Source: Solirubrobacterales bacterium (GTDB lineage Bacteria; Actinomycetota; Thermoleophilia; Solirubrobacterales; 70-9). From it: a stretch of DNA of 18,412 bases. The notes beneath the pieces are model-generated. The model did no database searches. It was not told the DNA's origin and worked only from the letters and a program-made list of their open reading frames with translations. This document shows, in pieces, positions 1-7,459 of the stretch; the stretch's first letter is position 1, and each line of letters opens with the position of its first letter. The stretch is taken from positions 1-18,412 of the forward strand of contig JAUQWL010000007.1 of NCBI GenBank assembly GCA_030835185.1, in the 5' to 3' direction. Both the position numbers and the translations under genes were made by a program.

Positions 1-2454
1 GGCGCCCACGTGCTCGACGTGTGCGTCGCCCTGGTCGAGCGCGCCGACGAGGACGAGCAGATGCGGGAGGTCGTGAAGCGGATCTCCCTGACGCAGCCGG
101 CACCGATCCAGGTCGATTCGACCGAACCCGAGGTAATCAGAACCGCACTCGAACAGATCCCCGGCCGGGCGATCGTCAACTCGGTCAACCTCGAAGCCGG
201 ACGGGACAAACTCGACACCGTGGTGCCGATTGCAGAGGCTCACGGTGCCGCGCTGATCGCGCTTACGATCGACGAGGTCGGCATGGCCAAGACCGCAGAC
301 CGCAAGCTCGAAATCGCCCGGCGCATAACCGATCTGGTCTGCGGTGAACACGGGCTCGAGCCCGAAGCACTGATCTTCGACGCGCTCACCTTCACCCTGA
401 CCACCGGTGATGAAGAGTGGCGTCCTTCCGCAGTCGAGACGATCGAGGGAATCCGCCTGATCAAGAAGGAGATCCCCGGGGTCAAGACCTCGCTCGGCGT
501 ATCCAACGTTTCGTTCGGAGTCGGCCAGCCGGCCCGCGCGGTACTCAACTCGGTCTTTCTCCACCACTGCGTCGAAGCCGGACTCGACCTGGCGATGGTC
601 AACCCGAACCACATCAAGCCTTACGGCGAGATCCCCGACAACGAACGCGAGCTGACCGACGACCTCGTCTTCAACCGCAGCGAGGACGCCCTCGAGAAGT
701 TCATCGGTCACTTCGAGTCCAAGGGCGAGGAGTCCGAGGAGGAGAAGGAGAACCCGACCGCCGGCATGGAACCCGAAGAGGCGCTCCACTTCCACATCCT
801 CCGCCGCCGCAAGGAGGGGGTCGAGGACTGGATCGACGCTTCAGTCGAGAAGATCGGTGCGGTTCCGACGCTCAACGACGTGCTGCTTCCGGCGATGAAG
901 GAGGTCGGTGACAAGTTCGGGGCCGGCGAACTGATCCTGCCCTTCGTCCTGCAGTCGGCCGAGGTGATGAAAAAGGCGGTAGCCCGCCTGGAGAACTATC
1001 TCGACCGGATCGAGGGCCACTCCAAGGGCAAGGTGGTGATCGCCACCGTCTTCGGCGATGTCCATGACATAGGCAAGTCGCTGGTCAATACGATCCTGAC
1101 CAACAACGGCTACACCGTGGTCGACCTCGGCAAACAGGTCCCGGTCGATACGATCATCGACGCCGCGGTCGAGCACAAAGCCGACGCGATCGGCCTTTCC
1201 GCACTGCTGGTCTCGACTTCAAAGCAGATGCCGATCGCGATCCGCGAACTCCATGAACGCGGTCACGACTTCCCGGTCCTCATCGGTGGAGCGGCGATCA
1301 ACCGCGACTTCGGCCGTCGTGTGCTCTACCCGTTCGGCAAGGAGTCGGACGAGATCTACAACCCGGGAGTCGTCTACTGCAAAGACGCCTTCCAGGGCCT
1401 CGACACGATGGACGCGCTGGTCGAACCCGAGCAGCGCGCCGCCCTGCTGGAGAAGCTGCGTGGCGAGGCAGAGACCTTCCGCAACAAACCCGTGGTCGAG
1501 GACGACGGTCCGCCGGTGACCGACAGCTCCGTTCGCTCCGACGCCGATCCGGATGCGCCGATCCCGGCGCCGCCGTTCTGGGGCAGCCGCGAGATTCCGG
1601 TCGACTTCGACGACGTCTTCAACCATCTGGACCTCCACGTGCTGTTCAAGCTCCACTGGGGTGGGCGCGGGGTCAAGGGCGAGGCCTGGGAGAAACTGGT
1701 CTCCGAGGACTTCCGTCCTCGACTGGAGCGCATGTGGTCCGAGCAGGAGTACCTCCATCCCAGGGCCATCCTCGGCTACTTCCCCTGCAACGCCGAGGGC
1801 AACGAACTGGTGATCTTCGACCCGGAGGATCACGACCGCGAGATCAACCGCCTGGTCTTTCCCCGCCAGCCGAAGCACGACCGGATCTGCCTGGCCGACT
1901 TCTACCGACCGCTCGGCGACGACGGGGTGCGCGACGTGGTCGCCCTCCAGGGCGTCACCGTCGGTTCCGAAGTCACCGAGGTCATGGACAGGCTCGAGGC
2001 CGACGGCGAGTTCGCCGAGCAGCTCTTCACCCACGGCCTCGGCGTCCAGTCGGCCGAGGGCCTGGCCGAGTGGCTCCATCAGGAAGTCCGCAGCCAGCTC
2101 GGCATCGGCCCGACCCAGGGTCGCCGCTACTCATGGGGCTACCCGGCCTGTCCCGAACAGTCCGAACACACCAAGGTCTGGAACCTGCTCGAACTCGAGC
2201 GGATCGGCATGTACCTCTCCGGCGGCTACGCCGTCATGCCGGAGCAGTCCACCGTGGCGATCATCAGCCACCACCCCCAGGCGGTCTACTTCGGCATGAA
2301 ATCGGGCTTCATTCCGAAAGACGGCCCCTCAGAGGACGAAGTGATCGCCCTTTCCGACCGCAGCGCCAACCCCCCCGAAGAGAATCCCTCCGGGGATCCG
2401 GAAGAGGCGATGGACGCGGTCAGCGGCGAGGCGGCGCAGAAAAGAACCACATAG
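1..2454 (+). CDS. metH: Cobalamin-dependent methionine synthase, 5'-truncated by window edge
   Basis: The frame is open from base 1 (Gly-Ala-His-Val-Leu-Asp), so the gene begins upstream and the zinc/homocysteine-binding domain lies outside the window. Visible domains, counting residues from base 1, are: a pterin (methyl-THF) binding barrel at about 1-240, with VDSTE, IVNSVNLEAG and GVSNVSFG; the four-helix cap at about 255-335; the B12-binding domain at about 340-480, with GDVHDIGK whose His355 is the lower-axial cobalt ligand and a later IGGAA; an acidic linker; and the AdoMet reactivation domain at about 540-790, with RRYSWGYPACPEQ at 708 onward. The enzyme transfers methyl from methyl-tetrahydrofolate to homocysteine in the cytoplasm and is reactivated by AdoMet. 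The C-terminal tail is an acidic low-complexity extension. Identification is firm; the only break is the window edge. Confidence 0.96.
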   Translation, partial: GAHVLDVCVALVERADEDEQMREVVKRISLTQPAPIQVDSTEPEVIRTALEQIPGRAIVNSVNLEAGRDKLDTVVPIAEAHGAALIALTIDEVGMAKTADRKLEIARRITDLVCGEHGLEPEALIFDALTFTLTTGDEEWRPSAVETIEGIRLIKKEIPGVKTSLGVSNVSFGVGQPARAVLNSVFLHHCVEAGLDLAMVNPNHIKPYGEIPDNERELTDDLVFNRSEDALEKFIGHFESKGEESEEEKENPTAGMEPEEALHFHILRRRKEGVEDWIDASVEKIGAVPTLNDVLLPAMKEVGDKFGAGELILPFVLQSAEVMKKAVARLENYLDRIEGHSKGKVVIATVFGDVHDIGKSLVNTILTNNGYTVVDLGKQVPVDTIIDAAVEHKADAIGLSALLVSTSKQMPIAIRELHERGHDFPVLIGGAAINRDFGRRVLYPFGKESDEIYNPGVVYCKDAFQGLDTMDALVEPEQRAALLEKLRGEAETFRNKPVVEDDGPPVTDSSVRSDADPDAPIPAPPFWGSREIPVDFDDVFNHLDLHVLFKLHWGGRGVKGEAWEKLVSEDFRPRLERMWSEQEYLHPRAILGYFPCNAEGNELVIFDPEDHDREINRLVFPRQPKHDRICLADFYRPLGDDGVRDVVALQGVTVGSEVTEVMDRLEADGEFAEQLFTHGLGVQSAEGLAEWLHQEVRSQLGIGPTQGRRYSWGYPACPEQSEHTKVWNLLELERIGMYLSGGYAVMPEQSTVAIISHHPQAVYFGMKSGFIPKDGPSEDEVIALSDRSANPPEENPSGDPEEAMDAVSGEAAQKRTT

Positions 2455-2483
2455 ACGTGAGGATCCGCTCCGCTTGCCACACG

Positions 2484-2504
2484 CTCGCCGGATCGGCCGG
2501 CGAG
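2484..2504. promoter_or_regulatory. Perfect 8-bp inverted repeat between metH and galM
   Basis: Arms CTCGCCGG (2484-2491) and CCGGCGAG (2497-2504) flank a 5-nt loop. It lies 30 nt after the metH stop and 2 nt before the galM -10 hexamer. It could be a U-tract-less terminator for metH or an operator for galM; the sequence does not decide between them. Confidence 0.45.
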
Positions 2505-2506
2505 GC

Positions 2507-2518
2507 TAGCATCGGGGC
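2507..2518 (+). promoter_or_regulatory. Leaderless -10 promoter element of galM
   Basis: TAGCAT (2507-2512) fits TANNNT and ends 6 nt before the ATG at 2519. Transcription would start at or next to the start codon. No Shine-Dalgarno sequence and no clear -35 box are visible. Confidence 0.6.
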
Positions 2519-3427
2519 ATGGTGAATCCTTCAGGTGAGCAGTTCGAGTTGAGGTACGGTGACCAACGGGCGACGATCGTCGAGGTCGGCGGTGGGATCC
2601 GGGAGTACGAGGCCGGCGGGCGCGCGGTCCTCGACCCCTATCCGGTCGACGCGATCTGCGACGGCGCCCACGGGGCGCCGCTCATCCCCTGGCCGAACCG
2701 TCTGGCCGACGGCCGTTACACCTTCGACGGCGAGCAGTTCCAGGTCGCCCTGACCGAGCCCGAACAGAACAACGCGATCCACGGTTTCCTGCGCTGGAGG
2801 CCGTGGTGCGCCGCGGATCGGGAGAGGGATCGCGTGACCGTTCAGACCAGCCTGTTCCCCCTCGACGGCTATCCGTTCAGCCTCGCCGTCCGGATTTCCT
2901 ACGAGCTCGGCGATGACGGGTTGATCGTGACCACGACCGCTGAGAACGCCGGCGGCCGGCCCTGCCCGTTCGGCCACGGCCAGCACCCCTATCTGGCTCC
3001 CGGACGCGGCCTGATCGACGACTGTGAGCTCCAGCTCGCCGGTCACACCCGCATCCTCACCGATGAACGCCAGCTTCCCGGTGGAACCGAACCGGTGGCA
3101 GGGACAGACTTCGATTTCCTCGAGCCACGCCCTCTCGGCGCCACCGAGATCGACTTCGCCTTCACCGATCTCGACCGCGACGCCGAAGGCAGGGCCTGGA
3201 CCAGGCTCACCGGACCGGACGGGGCCACGGCCGGGATCTGGGTGGATGAGAGCTATCCGTTCGTCCAGACCTACACCGGGGACACCCTCGCCCCCGACCG
3301 GGCGCGGCGCGGGCTCGGTACCGAGCCGATGACGTGCGCTCCCGACGCGTTCAACAACGGTGACGGGCTGCTTCGCCTGGAACCGGGCGAGTCGGTGACC
3401 CTCACCTGGGGTGCCCGGCTTTCCTGA
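2519..3427 (+). CDS. Aldose 1-epimerase (galactose mutarotase family)
   Basis: This 302-residue cytoplasmic enzyme interconverts alpha and beta anomers of aldohexoses. Family signatures are in order: PWPNRLADGRY at about 58-67, NAIHGF with His88, the catalytic-acid motif GHGQHPYL with His156, and the late GTEPMTCAPDAFNN segment, where Glu269 is the likely base. A closing LEPGES follows. Length is normal for the single-domain beta-sandwich family. The ATG at 2519 is chosen because it lies 6 nt behind a TANNNT hexamer; a GTG immediately follows it. The next gene on the same strand is a glucose-6-phosphate dehydrogenase homologue, so the mutarotase may supply the beta-anomer to that dehydrogenase. 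The exact sugar cannot be read from the sequence. Its stop codon lies in the loop of an inverted repeat. Confidence 0.88.
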   Translation: MVNPSGEQFELRYGDQRATIVEVGGGIREYEAGGRAVLDPYPVDAICDGAHGAPLIPWPNRLADGRYTFDGEQFQVALTEPEQNNAIHGFLRWRPWCAADRERDRVTVQTSLFPLDGYPFSLAVRISYELGDDGLIVTTTAENAGGRPCPFGHGQHPYLAPGRGLIDDCELQLAGHTRILTDERQLPGGTEPVAGTDFDFLEPRPLGATEIDFAFTDLDRDAEGRAWTRLTGPDGATAGIWVDESYPFVQTYTGDTLAPDRARRGLGTEPMTCAPDAFNNGDGLLRLEPGESVTLTWGARLS

Positions 3428-3434
3428 AAGCCGG
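3415..3434 (+). terminator. Hairpin overlapping the galM stop codon
   Basis: CCGGCTTT (3415-3422) and AAAGCCGG (3427-3434) form a perfect 8-bp stem with a CCTG tetraloop that contains most of the TGA stop. There is no downstream T-run, so it is either a high-GC-type terminator or an mRNA 3'-end stabiliser. Confidence 0.4.
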
Positions 3435-3493
3435 CGCTCGGCCGCACGAAGGCGTTGCCCGTCGATCCCGCCGGGACAGGCAGCTTCCCTGAA

Positions 3494-3512
3494 AGCCGGA
3501 CTGCAGCCGGCT
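3494..3512. promoter_or_regulatory. Inverted repeat at the -35 region of the zwf-like gene
   Basis: AGCCGG (3494-3499) and CCGGCT (3507-3512) enclose ACTGCAG. The element ends 6 nt before the -10 hexamer, over the place a -35 box would occupy. It could be an operator or a second terminator hairpin after galM. Confidence 0.35.
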
Positions 3513-3518
3513 CGTTGT

Positions 3519-3532
3519 TAGAGTCGAATGCG
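3519..3532 (+). promoter_or_regulatory. Leaderless -10 promoter element of the zwf-like gene
   Basis: TAGAGT (3519-3524) ends 8 nt before a GTG at 3533. This selects the GTG over the in-frame upstream codons, which encode sequence unlike any G6PDH N-terminus. Confidence 0.58.
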
Positions 3533-4948
3533 GTGAGCGAGACTCAACGCGGAAAACAGGCGGCTTCCCAGACGCTGCTGATCCTCGGAGCGAGCGGGGA
3601 TCTCACCGCGAGGTTGCTCCTTCCGGGCCTCGGATCGCTTCTGGCAGCCGGCCAGGCCGGCGACCTGCTCCTGATCGGCACGGGCAGCGACGAGCTCGAC
3701 GACGAGGACTGGCGAAGCCGGGTCGCGAAATCGTTCGCCACGTCCGGGGCCGGCGGCGCCGAGGCCGGCGAGATCGTGGAGAGCACCTATTACATGGTCA
3801 CTGACGTGACCCTCGAAACCGACCTGCGACGACTGCTCGGGTCATGTGAAGGCGAGCCGATCATCTACTTCGCCCTGCCGCCGCAGGTCACCGTGAAAGC
3901 CTGCGAGGCTCTCGCCGGGATCGACGTTCCCGAAGGCACCAGGCTGGTGATGGAAAAGCCTTTCGGCACCGACGAAGCCGGCGCCCGGTCACTGAACGAG
4001 CTGGTGACCGGCATCGTCCCCGAGCAGCAGATCCATCGGGTCGACCACTTTCTCGGGGTCTCCACGGTCCTGAACATCGTCGGGCTTCGCTTCGCCAACC
4101 GCGTGCTGGAGCCGGTCCTGAACTCCCAGCACGTCGAAAGCGTAGAGATCATCTGGGATGAAAGCCTCGGGCTGGAAGGGCGCGCCGGCTACTACGACCA
4201 CGCCGGAGCGATGGTCGACATGATCCAGAGCCACCTGCTGCAGGTTCTCTCGATCCTGACGATGGAGGCCCCGGCCTCTACAAACGCACGGGACTTCCGT
4301 GACGAAACGGCCCAGATCCTCCGCGCGACCAGGATCTGGAACGACGACCCGACCGGGTCGAGCCGCCGCGCACGCTACGCGGCCGGTCAAGTCGACGGGC
4401 GAGCGATGCCCGACTACACCGACGAGCCCGGCGTCGACCCCGCGAACGACACCGAGACCCTGGCCGAGATCGTTGTCGGTGTCTACAACTGGCGCTGGAG
4501 CGGGGTCCCGTTCACGCTTCGTTCCGGAAAGGCCCTCGGCAATCCCCGCAAGGAAGCGGTCTTCACTTTTCGCCCGACCCCGCACACGCCCGAGGGGCTG
4601 ACCGGTCCCGACCGGCCCGACCGGCTCAGGATCGGTCTGGGATTCGGGGCGGACACTCTCCGCCTGGACCTGAACATCAACGGACCCGGCGACCCGAAAT
4701 CGATCGAGCCGGTCACGCTCGAAGCCTCTTTCGGAGAAGGAGAGCTTCCGGAATACGGCGAGGTCCTGAAAGGCGTACTCGACGACGACCCGACGCTCTC
4801 GGTCCGGGGCGATGCCGCCGAGCAGTGCTGGCGCATCATCGAGCCGGTACAGGCCGCCTGGGCGGCAGGAGAGGTGCCGATGGACGGATACGACGCGGGC
4901 AGCAGTGGTCCCGAAACCTGGCCGGACTCCGCTCAGCCGGCCGGCTGA
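3533..4948 (+). CDS. zwf: Glucose-6-phosphate dehydrogenase homologue with altered substrate pocket
   Basis: This 471-residue NAD(P)-dependent sugar-phosphate dehydrogenase homologue has the Rossmann loop LILGASGDLTARLLLPGL near its N-terminus, EKPFG with Lys142, the active-site strand RVDHFLGVS at 169-177, and the helix around DMIQSHLLQ, where His234 matches the general base of characterised G6PDHs. In canonical enzymes the strand reads RIDHYLGKE, and its Tyr and Lys contact the substrate phosphate. Here they are Phe173 and Val176. The fold assignment is strong. Canonical glucose-6-phosphate activity, which would feed the oxidative pentose-phosphate pathway, is less certain. No opcA, 6-phosphogluconolactonase or 6-phosphogluconate dehydrogenase gene is adjacent. 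The mutarotase lies upstream and a PfkB kinase gene converges from downstream. The GTG start is chosen from the -10 spacing. Confidence 0.85.
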   Translation: MSETQRGKQAASQTLLILGASGDLTARLLLPGLGSLLAAGQAGDLLLIGTGSDELDDEDWRSRVAKSFATSGAGGAEAGEIVESTYYMVTDVTLETDLRRLLGSCEGEPIIYFALPPQVTVKACEALAGIDVPEGTRLVMEKPFGTDEAGARSLNELVTGIVPEQQIHRVDHFLGVSTVLNIVGLRFANRVLEPVLNSQHVESVEIIWDESLGLEGRAGYYDHAGAMVDMIQSHLLQVLSILTMEAPASTNARDFRDETAQILRATRIWNDDPTGSSRRARYAAGQVDGRAMPDYTDEPGVDPANDTETLAEIVVGVYNWRWSGVPFTLRSGKALGNPRKEAVFTFRPTPHTPEGLTGPDRPDRLRIGLGFGADTLRLDLNINGPGDPKSIEPVTLEASFGEGELPEYGEVLKGVLDDDPTLSVRGDAAEQCWRIIEPVQAAWAAGEVPMDGYDAGSSGPETWPDSAQPAG

Positions 4949-5003
4949 CGGATCCGGACCCGCAGCCGGTTCTCCATCCCATCCGGTCAGGCCCGGTGCC
5001 GGC

Positions 5004-5879
5004 TCATCTGCCGATCCCGTAGAGATCCCGCCACCCCGCGAGATCCCCGGCCGAAGCCTGAGAGCCGTACGGGCCTTTGCCCAGAACCGCCGTGGCCCCG
5101 CAGAAGGCTCCGAGACTGATCGCATCCGCGACTTCGTAGCCCATCCCGAGCCCGTAGGTCAGACCGGCGGCAAAAGTATCTCCCGCGCCGTAACTGTCGC
5201 CGAACGGCCCCGGCACCGGGATCGACCGCCACCGGGTGAGTGTGCCGTCGGCAGCCTCGAGCGACCCCCCCAGGGCACCGTCGGTACGAACCACCCAGTC
5301 CGGAACCGGATCGACATCGCCGCGGCTGTACTGCTCGCCCAGGTCGTTGGCGCTGGACACCAGCACGTCGATCCTGACACCGGCCCGGTAGAGCGTCTCC
5401 CGCGCCCTTACGCTGGCCACGAGTTTCCGGGCCCGGCGGGCGGCGCGCAGGGCATCCGCGTCTCCGGCAGTGAAATAGACCGCCTCCAGTCCGGCGAACC
5501 TCCGCCAGGGCAGATCATCACCGCCGCGGGCTCCCTGTCTGTCACCGACCGTCGTGATCGTTCTCTCTCCATCCGAATCGAGATGGACGAAAGCCCGGCG
5601 CTGGGGAGAAGCCCGGCGTGCGGCGTGAACCTCAACACCCCTTGCTTCAAGGCTGGGTGCGACAACGTCGGCGATTTCATCGTCTCCCAGCGCGGTGAGG
5701 AACAGGCAGGATCCGTTCAGCCTCGCGATCTGAACCGCTGCGACCGCGCCGCCGCCGGCCGCCTGCCTCGCGACCTCTTCGGCGTGGACGATCTCGCCCG
5801 GCTTCGGTACGTGCTCGACGCTCACGAACTCGGCCCACTCGGCATGGCCGACGACCGCGAACTTCGCCGGCGCGTTCAT
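5004..5879 (-). CDS. PfkB-family carbohydrate kinase
   Basis: This 291-residue cytoplasmic kinase of the ribokinase/PfkB superfamily phosphorylates a sugar or nucleoside with ATP. It shows an N-terminal GGGAVAA substrate-site glycine motif at about 42-48 and the C-terminal signature GDSYGAGDTFAAGL at 228-240, where GAGD forms the anion hole and Asp234 is the catalytic base. The start is the ATG at 5879-5877, which overlaps the stop of the upstream hydrolase as ATGA. That makes it the third gene of a methyltransferase-hydrolase-kinase operon and indicates translational coupling. It converges on the G6PDH homologue with 55 nt between stops, where I see no clean terminator hairpin. The substrate is not identifiable. 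A longer upstream reading frame exists but is the hydrolase read in another frame. Confidence 0.85.
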   Translation of the reverse strand: MNAPAKFAVVGHAEWAEFVSVEHVPKPGEIVHAEEVARQAAGGGAVAAVQIARLNGSCLFLTALGDDEIADVVAPSLEARGVEVHAARRASPQRRAFVHLDSDGERTITTVGDRQGARGGDDLPWRRFAGLEAVYFTAGDADALRAARRARKLVASVRARETLYRAGVRIDVLVSSANDLGEQYSRGDVDPVPDWVVRTDGALGGSLEAADGTLTRWRSIPVPGPFGDSYGAGDTFAAGLTYGLGMGYEVADAISLGAFCGATAVLGKGPYGSQASAGDLAGWRDLYGIGR

Positions 5880-6685
5880 GGCCGGCCCGGACTCTCCCGC
5901 CAAGCGATCAGCCCGGCTGTTTCGACAGGCACGTCGAGTTGCGGGCAGTGGCCGACATCGTCGAGCAGGATCCAGTCGGCATGAGGAAAGCCGGCAGCGC
6001 GGAAGCGTTCGGCCGCTGAAGGCCAGGGGAGAATCCGGTCGCTCGTCCCCCAGACGATCCTGACCGGGCACTCGACCTTTTCCGGATCGAGGCTCCAGTC
6101 GATCTCCCGCCCGAGATCGATCATGCGGTCGGCCGCATCACAGGATGAAACGCCCCTGACCTGGTGGGCGATCAGCTCGGCCGGTATGTGTTCGTAGTTC
6201 TCGACGATCAGTTGAGTCGCCTGACGGCGCCCTTCGGGACTCGAGACGATCGCGTCGATGTGCGGTACCGCGGCGGCGACCATCTGCCGCAGCGTCCGGA
6301 AGTACTCCGAGAGTTCGTCGCTGAGACCGCCGTCTCCCAGCCAGCCGCCGGCCGGGGCCAGGGCGACCACCGAGCTGGCTCGTCCCCGCTCGGCAAGCTG
6401 AAGCGCGACGAAGCCGCCGAGTGAGTTGCCGGCGACCTGCGCGGTCTCGAATCCGGCTTCGTCCATCGCCGCTTCGATTGAATCGACCAGGCTGCTTTCG
6501 TCGAACTGACCGGGCAAACCGGGGCCGCCGGCATGTCCGGGCAGAGTCGGTGCCAGCACATCGTGATCGCGCTCCAGAGCTGGAAGGACGAGCTCCCAGG
6601 AACGCCAGGTGTCGGTGAAGCCGTGGATCAGGACCAGGGGCTCTCCCGAGCCTCCACGGTGGAGGGCTGTGAACTCCGCATTCAC
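5876..6685 (-). CDS. Alpha/beta-fold hydrolase (operon middle gene)
   Basis: This 269-residue alpha/beta hydrolase has an oxyanion region HGFTDTW at about 21-27, the nucleophile elbow GNSLGG with Ser88, and the triad Asp216 (in SDRILP) and His246 (in DVGHCPQ). A cap of roughly 70 residues lies between the elbow and Asp216. All triad residues are present, so it should be an active esterase, lactonase or C-C hydrolase; the substrate is unknown. The start is a GTG at 6685 that overlaps the methyltransferase stop as GTGA, and its own stop overlaps the kinase start as ATGA. Such four-base overlaps on both sides indicate one polycistronic, coupled unit. An upstream ATG in the same frame (6799) would put 38 residues of methyltransferase-antiframe sequence before the first beta-strand and was rejected. 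Confidence 0.85.
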   Translation of the reverse strand: MNAEFTALHRGGSGEPLVLIHGFTDTWRSWELVLPALERDHDVLAPTLPGHAGGPGLPGQFDESSLVDSIEAAMDEAGFETAQVAGNSLGGFVALQLAERGRASSVVALAPAGGWLGDGGLSDELSEYFRTLRQMVAAAVPHIDAIVSSPEGRRQATQLIVENYEHIPAELIAHQVRGVSSCDAADRMIDLGREIDWSLDPEKVECPVRIVWGTSDRILPWPSAAERFRAAGFPHADWILLDDVGHCPQLDVPVETAGLIAWRESPGRP

Positions 6686-7389
6686 GCTTCGGGTCCTCCG
6701 GCAGCCGGCCTCTCGCCGGATTTCCGGCCGAACATGACCGCGTAGCCCCTGTCCTTGAACAGACAGTCGACATCCTCGAAACCTGCCTCGGCCAACCACG
6801 CGAGCTGGTCGGGAAGCGGGCTGAGGTGATCGGCGGTCATGCGATCCTCAGCCGCAGCCCACTCGGCGTCATCGACCCCCGCCCGACGGGCCTCGAACTC
6901 GTGCCAGCGACGGTATTCAGCGTCGAGAAACGGTGTCGGGCCGAGAACGTGCTCGGAATTCACGAATACGCCACCCGGCCTCAGGATGCGAAAGGCCTCG
7001 GTGAAGACGTGCCGCTTGCCGTGGTCCTCGAGATGATGGATCGCGAGGGCTGAGACGACCGCGTCCCAGGGTCCGTCGGGCAGAGCCGAATACATGTCGC
7101 CATGGACGAAGCCGGCGCGACGTCCACTCAGCGCCTCCCGGGCTCTTTCGAGCATCAGCTCGGCGCCGTCGAACAGGGTCACCTCGCAACCCGGGTAGGC
7201 ATCGAGGAGGAAGCCGGCGAGCATGCCCGTCCCGGCGCCGAGATCGAGGATGCGGCCCGGGCTCCCGCCGGTGAGGGCCACCGCTTCAACCGCGGTGCCG
7301 TAGAAGGAGTCGAACGGCGGGACGATCCGGCGCCGGTCCGCATCGTAGGTCGCAGCGTGCTGATTGAACTTGGGTATCGCCCCGGGCAT
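6682..7389 (-). CDS. Class I SAM-dependent methyltransferase, operon head
   Basis: This 235-residue Rossmann-fold methyltransferase has the AdoMet motif I ILDLGAGTGMLAG at about 47-59, an acidic end of strand 2 (TLFDGAE), VHGDMY, and the post-IV segment VVSALAIHHLED followed by ILRPGGVF. These place it in the UbiE/Methyltransf_25-like group that methylates small molecules. The acceptor is not identifiable. It heads the operon with the hydrolase and the PfkB kinase. A TAGGAT hexamer 6 nt before the ATG gives a leaderless promoter. It is divergent from, and related in sequence to, the methyltransferase starting at 7460: both keep IHHL, (F/L)xPGG and a GFE(D/N)VDC segment near the C-terminus. 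A duplication followed by divergence is therefore likely. Confidence 0.85.
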   Translation of the reverse strand: MPGAIPKFNQHAATYDADRRRIVPPFDSFYGTAVEAVALTGGSPGRILDLGAGTGMLAGFLLDAYPGCEVTLFDGAELMLERAREALSGRRAGFVHGDMYSALPDGPWDAVVSALAIHHLEDHGKRHVFTEAFRILRPGGVFVNSEHVLGPTPFLDAEYRRWHEFEARRAGVDDAEWAAAEDRMTADHLSPLPDQLAWLAEAGFEDVDCLFKDRGYAVMFGRKSGERPAAGGPEA

Positions 7390-7401
7390 CGCACGATCCT
7401 A
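7390..7401 (-). promoter_or_regulatory. Leaderless -10 element of the methyltransferase operon
   Basis: On the minus strand TAGGAT (7401-7396) ends 6 nt before the ATG at 7389. No Shine-Dalgarno sequence is possible in that space. Confidence 0.6.
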
Positions 7402-7447
7402 ATCAGCCCACGCGGCCGACCGGAGGTCCGGGGAGAATCCCAGCAGA

Positions 7448-7459
7448 TATGGTCGGAGT
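7448..7459 (+). promoter_or_regulatory. Leaderless -10 element of the divergent methyltransferase
   Basis: TATGGT (7448-7453) ends 6 nt before the ATG at 7460. A CCGGA-GG-TCCGG dyad (7420-7431) sits between the two divergent promoters and could be a shared operator, though it is short for this base composition. Confidence 0.55.

Noticed and set aside
4934..4947. 14-bp perfect palindrome CAGCCGGCCGGCTG at the zwf-like stop
   Set aside because: It has no loop and falls in GC-rich coding sequence. I could not support it as a terminator or an operator.
3989..5984. Overlapping opposite-strand frames at 3989-5125 (-) and 4812-5984 (+)
   Set aside because: They run across the convergent ends of the zwf-like and PfkB genes and show no family motifs.
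7420..7431. CCGGA-GG-TCCGG dyad as a distinct operator feature
   Set aside because: It is short and expected fairly often at this base composition, so it is mentioned only as context for the divergent promoters.
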